Assembly (NCBI GenBank): GCA_035527715.1 | Contig: DATKZY010000215.1 | Span: 1-47,205 of the forward strand | Direction of reading: 5' to 3' | Origin: DSUN01 sp035527715 | GTDB lineage: Bacteria; Planctomycetota; PUPC01; DSUN01 | Length of the DNA: 47,205 nt | In this document: one piece after another, positions 44,258-47,205 of the stretch | Position numbering within the stretch: the stretch's first letter is position 1 | How the letters are laid out: every line of letters begins with the position of its first letter | Program-made: the position numbers and the translations under genes | The notes under the pieces: model-generated | The model's input: the letters and a program-made list of their open reading frames with translations, nothing else | The model's database searches: none | What the model was told of the DNA's origin: nothing

Positions 44258-44289
44258 GCGACACCGTGTCGCAGGGGGCACGGTGTCGC
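44258..44289. repeat. 32-bp palindromic repeat, copy 2
   Basis: Same 11-bp arms (GCGACACCGTG/CACGGTGTCGC) and 10-bp loop as at 19361-19392, 47 bp after the palindromic element. The 600-bp gap 44212-44827 contains no convincing gene; a 147-codon plus frame at 44397 matches nothing known. Confidence 0.65.
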
Positions 44290-44827
44290 ATTGGGGGAGG
44301 CGGTCGAGAAGCCAGCGAGAGCCGGCTGCGCGGCAGGGCCCGGCCGCCTCTTTGATCTGGGCCTGACTGTGCCTGCTGTCCAAAGGGTTCACCAACTTGA
44401 CACCGCGTGCCAAGCCTGCCAGACTCTTGGTGCAGCCAAAGCTGCGCAGCCTGGCGCCCCTGCGGGGCAAGGATGGCAGCTTCGTCCGCGTTGCCCCGAT
44501 GCTCGAGCGGGTGGGCGACTGGCTCGAGTTCCGCGCCGAGGGCTTGGGTACCGAGGAGGCCGAAGAGGCTTACCGTCACAAGCTCATTGGTCGCCCTTTG
44601 CCAGCGATGCCTTCGTCGGGTGGCTGGGGGGCATGCTGGGGCCGCTTCTTCGCCCCCAGACGCCCGGCCCCGAGGTCCGCAGCCGGAGGGGCAAACGCGC
44701 CAGGAATTGAGCACGGTGTTTGCCGACGTACCCTCCGAATTGCCACGCTTCTTCAAGACCGAAACACAAGGCATGAAGCCAACACTCATCTGAAACTGAC
44801 CGTAAGACGAACGGCAGGAGGAAACCA

Positions 44828-44990
44828 ATGCGTGCCCTGATACAACACGGCGCTCTCGGTGTAGTGGCCCTTGTTGCAGTGGTGCTGGCGTGCGCCTGGG
44901 CCTGCGGGGCGGAGCAGCAAGACAAAAGAGCCAGTCCCGCTGGGAAAGATGACGCCCTTCTAGCGGAACCATCCGAAGTGCGATCAGTGG
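44828..44990 (+). pseudogene. Displaced signal peptide of the GH39-like gene
   Basis: An ATG with a strong AGGAGGA 6-7 bp upstream starts a clear signal peptide (V-V-A-L-V-A-V-V-L-A-C-A-W-A-C-G) of about 25 residues in a frame that then loses coding character near 44980. The GH39-like reading frame, open from 44964, continues the gene, so a frameshift around 44960-44990 is likely. Confidence 0.6.
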
Positions 44991-45026
44991 ATTCGCCAAT
45001 GGGACAGGAAGGAGGAAGAGGGACCC

Positions 45027-46559
45027 GTGGCGGAGGGAACCGGAGTCACGCTGGTGCGCTTTCTGGGAGGTTGGGGCAAACGTGCCGGCGGCCCCAAGCA
45101 GGACCTTGCCTATCGCGATGAAGACGGCAAGATCCAGTATCGCTGGGATCGCCTCCATCGTTCCCTCGACACTTGGGTCGGTGTCGGTGTCAAGAAGCAA
45201 GGGCTCGATCTGACGATCGTGCTCGACGACATTCCGTGGTGTTTCCCGGAAGAAGCGCGCGTGGGCGGGTACGGTCAGGTGGCTCCGCCGCGCGACTTTC
45301 GCGAGTGGGAAGCGTTCATCGAGGCGATGTGCCGGGAGATTCTGAATCGATACGGTGCCGAGACTGCCAACCGCTTACGGTTCCGTTTGGGGACCGAGTA
45401 CAACTGGGCGCACCGCTTCCAAGGCACCCCGGAGCAGCTTTACAGACACTATGACCATGCAGCGGCCGCGGTGAAGCGCGTGCTGCCCGAGGCGGCCTTC
45501 GGACCCTACAACGTCGTCGCGGCCGATGCCAGGTGCGACGGAGAACCCGGAAGCATGCACAATGTCAATACGTTGAAGCTGGCCGAGCACTGCGCAACGG
45601 GGAAAAACTACGCCACAGGCGGGATCGGCGGCCCGCTAGACTTCATCGCTGTCTCTTGCTACTACCGGTACCGCGGGGTGGGTGAAGATGGCGCGGTCGT
45701 CAAGTCCATCGATGCCGACCCGGAAGCGAAGGCGGATATCAAGGCAGATTTCTGGGATGCGATCTCGGCGATTCACCCGCGTTTCAGGGACATTCCCCGC
45801 GAAGTTCACGAATGGCGGTGCGGAGCCGACCCGCTGTCACGGGAGAATGCGTGGGTCTTTCACAACGTCGTTCGGCTGCGCGAGCGAGGCATGGACAAGC
45901 TGTGGCGCTGGGACAACGACTGGATCTTTTCCATCTTCGACCAAACGGTCGGGGGCGACACGTACCTGTTGCATCCGCAGATCGCTCCCGCGCCCGCGGG
46001 CGCGCTGCCGCTGGGCGCCGACGCCAAAGACCTGGAGGCACTGGAGTGGATCGGCCGCTACAGGGGGCCGGACCGGCCGACGAAAGCCTACCCAACGCAA
46101 TACAAGAGCATCACCGTGAAATGCCGGGACCGCTCGTTCATCATGCTGTCGACCTACAACATCGACCCGTACTGCACCACGTGCGATCAGATCACGATCC
46201 CAGTGCCGGATCGGCTATTGCCCGCCGCCGGGGCCAAGAATGTCCAATACACGGGCATCACGCGAACCAATACGGAGGAATTCCTCAGGGATCGGCTGCT
46301 TTGCGAGGACGGGCTGACGAGGCGAGTTGAAGACATCAACAGGTCGCTGCCCGGGGCAGATGATGATAGGGAACGGTCAAGACGATTGGGGGAGCTCTTC
46401 AAGCAGATCAAGGAGAACCACTCGAACCAGTTCGCGCGGCTCCCGAACCCGGACGAGCTGAGGCCATTCTCCGGCAAGGTCGAGCGCGCAGGCGGCCAGT
46501 ACCTGTTCTCGATGGTGCTTGCGCCATCAAGCTTGGTGGTAGTCGTGGTCGGCTCGTGA
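45027..46559 (+). CDS. GH39-like glycoside hydrolase
   Basis: 510 residues from a GTG at 45027 with GGAGG 11 bp upstream; the natural N-terminus is probably the displaced signal peptide at 44828. A TIM-barrel-like core shows R-F-R-L-G-T-E-Y-N-W (about 113-122), where E sits like the acid/base of the GH39 N-E-P-N motif, followed by the family's Y-x-H-Y-D-H-A-A-A-A-V-K helix. P-R-E-V-H-E-W (about 252-258) fits the nucleophile strand. Substrate may be a xyloside or related beta-glycoside. Residues 440-510 are a small C-terminal domain. Confidence 0.65.
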   Translation: MAEGTGVTLVRFLGGWGKRAGGPKQDLAYRDEDGKIQYRWDRLHRSLDTWVGVGVKKQGLDLTIVLDDIPWCFPEEARVGGYGQVAPPRDFREWEAFIEAMCREILNRYGAETANRLRFRLGTEYNWAHRFQGTPEQLYRHYDHAAAAVKRVLPEAAFGPYNVVAADARCDGEPGSMHNVNTLKLAEHCATGKNYATGGIGGPLDFIAVSCYYRYRGVGEDGAVVKSIDADPEAKADIKADFWDAISAIHPRFRDIPREVHEWRCGADPLSRENAWVFHNVVRLRERGMDKLWRWDNDWIFSIFDQTVGGDTYLLHPQIAPAPAGALPLGADAKDLEALEWIGRYRGPDRPTKAYPTQYKSITVKCRDRSFIMLSTYNIDPYCTTCDQITIPVPDRLLPAAGAKNVQYTGITRTNTEEFLRDRLLCEDGLTRRVEDINRSLPGADDDRERSRRLGELFKQIKENHSNQFARLPNPDELRPFSGKVERAGGQYLFSMVLAPSSLVVVVVGS

Positions 46560-46667
46560 TTGCCGCCGCCGACTGCCGGGCGATCGTCGCGACCGCGAAG
46601 GGCGGGTGGAGAGACCGGAACAGCCAACTCATGCAGTGGAAACCGAGAACGAGTTGAGGGACACACG

Positions 46668-47205
46668 ATGAGAAGACCCCTCGCCGCGACGTTGCTCGCC
46701 GGAATGCTCGCCATTGCTTGGCAGGCGGCGCCTGCCGGGGCACTCTCCCCCGACGTCCCTGGCGTCGAGGCCCGCCTTTCCGCTGCGGCGAAGCAGATAC
46801 GGGCCAAACAGTTCGCGGAGGCGGAAGAGACACTGCTCGCGCTCGAAAAGGAAAAGGGCCTGGACGATCCGACCAGAGCGCGCGTGTATCTCCAGTTCAT
46901 GCAGCTCTATGGCGCCACTGGCGACGGTGCGAAGAGGATCGCGGCCGCCAAGGATGCGCTCGCGTTGCGGGGCGCCGAGGGGAAGCAGAAGACCGAGGCC
47001 CTGCTCGCCGCGGCCGCCGCGGCCGACTTCGGGGCACGATACGAGGCGCGTTACCTGCACCTGCGGCCGGACGCCGACGTGCGGACGATGGAACGAGAGA
47101 ACCGCCTCCATCGCGAGGAACTCGTCCGGCTGAATCCCGGCAACGTGGCCTGCCGCATCGCGCTGGGCGCCCTGTACGTGGCGGCAGGCGAGGCCGACAA
47201 GGCAA
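46668..47205 (+). CDS. Secreted TPR-like protein, cut by the window end
   Basis: At least 179 residues, open to the last base. A signal peptide (L-A-A-T-L-L-A-G-M-L-A-I-A-W-Q-A-A-P-A-G-A) is followed by helical repeats of TPR character: A-A-K-Q-I-R-A-K-Q-F-A-E-A-E-E-T-L-L-A-L-E, then N-P-G-N-V-A-C-R-I-A-L-G-A-L-Y-V-A-A-G-E. TPR arrays mediate protein contacts. GAGGG lies about 9 bp before the ATG. It follows the GH39-like gene by 108 bp and may be co-transcribed. Its C-terminal part and function are outside the window. Confidence 0.7.
   Translation, partial: MRRPLAATLLAGMLAIAWQAAPAGALSPDVPGVEARLSAAAKQIRAKQFAEAEETLLALEKEKGLDDPTRARVYLQFMQLYGATGDGAKRIAAAKDALALRGAEGKQKTEALLAAAAAADFGARYEARYLHLRPDADVRTMERENRLHREELVRLNPGNVACRIALGALYVAAGEADKA

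Noticed and set aside
44397..44840. 147-codon plus-strand frame
   Set aside because: Contains a partly protein-like stretch but no start signal or known domain, and it runs into the ribosome site of the next gene.
44190..45200. 336-codon minus-strand frame
   Set aside because: Crosses repeats and the opposite side of a real gene; no family match seen.

Overview
The window looks like a chromosome segment of an uncultivated high-GC bacterium of the Planctomycetes/PVC group. This is inferred from gene families, not from a marker gene. Typical signs are secreted HEAT-repeat giants with a single CxxCH motif, Tat-exported Gfo/Idh/MocA oxidoreductases, a PQQ-type propeller fused to a LamG domain, formylglycine-enzyme-like domains fused to sialidase-like propellers, right-handed beta-helix proteins, URO-D-like methyltransferase homologues and a PEP-CTERM protein. 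Several intergenic regions carry clear sigma70-type promoters (TTGACA, 17 bp, TAGAAT or close variants).

Layout. 1-1.5 kb: a palindromic element beside an XRE-like regulator (minus strand). 1.7-5.7 kb: secreted propeller/CxxCH/HEAT protein, divergent from the regulator. 5.8-7.4 kb: a second palindromic element and a Tat-signal oxidoreductase (minus). 8.0-9.1 kb: a TIR/deoxyribosyltransferase-like protein whose C-terminal half resembles that of the XRE regulator. 9.7-14.9 kb (plus): a second Tat-signal oxidoreductase, a secreted HEAT protein and a benzoate-CoA-ligase-like enzyme. 14.94 kb: tRNA-Ala(CGC) with its own promoter. 15.0-16.5 kb: a visibly AT-richer island after the tRNA, with an IS21 IstB remnant, a phased palindromic site array and one small hypothetical gene. 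16.4-30.2 kb: secreted beta-helix proteins, a PQQ/LamG protein, an arabinofuranosidase-like protein that seems to lack its catalytic core, and several decayed genes.

28.4-37.5 kb (minus): a GntR regulator followed in the same direction by a PEP-CTERM LamG protein, two tandem FGE-like/sialidase-like paralogues, and two URO-D-like genes joined by ATGA overlaps, the last one broken. This is the most coherent locus; a role in handling a modified (perhaps methylated) glycan is inference. 38.0-44.1 kb (plus): esterase A, an M28-like peptidase, an opine-dehydrogenase-type protein and esterase B, which is cut short by a 371-bp palindromic element. 44.8-47.2 kb: a GH39-like protein with a probable 5' frameshift, then the start of a secreted TPR-like protein that runs off the window.

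The most unusual features are: (1) several unrelated palindromic, MITE-like elements plus a 32-bp palindrome present twice, one of the elements disrupting a gene; (2) a C-terminal domain apparently shared by the XRE regulator and the TIR-like protein; (3) the sialidase-like/URO-D-like coupled operon; and (4) many degraded secreted-protein genes, suggesting rapid turnover of a carbohydrate-active gene pool.
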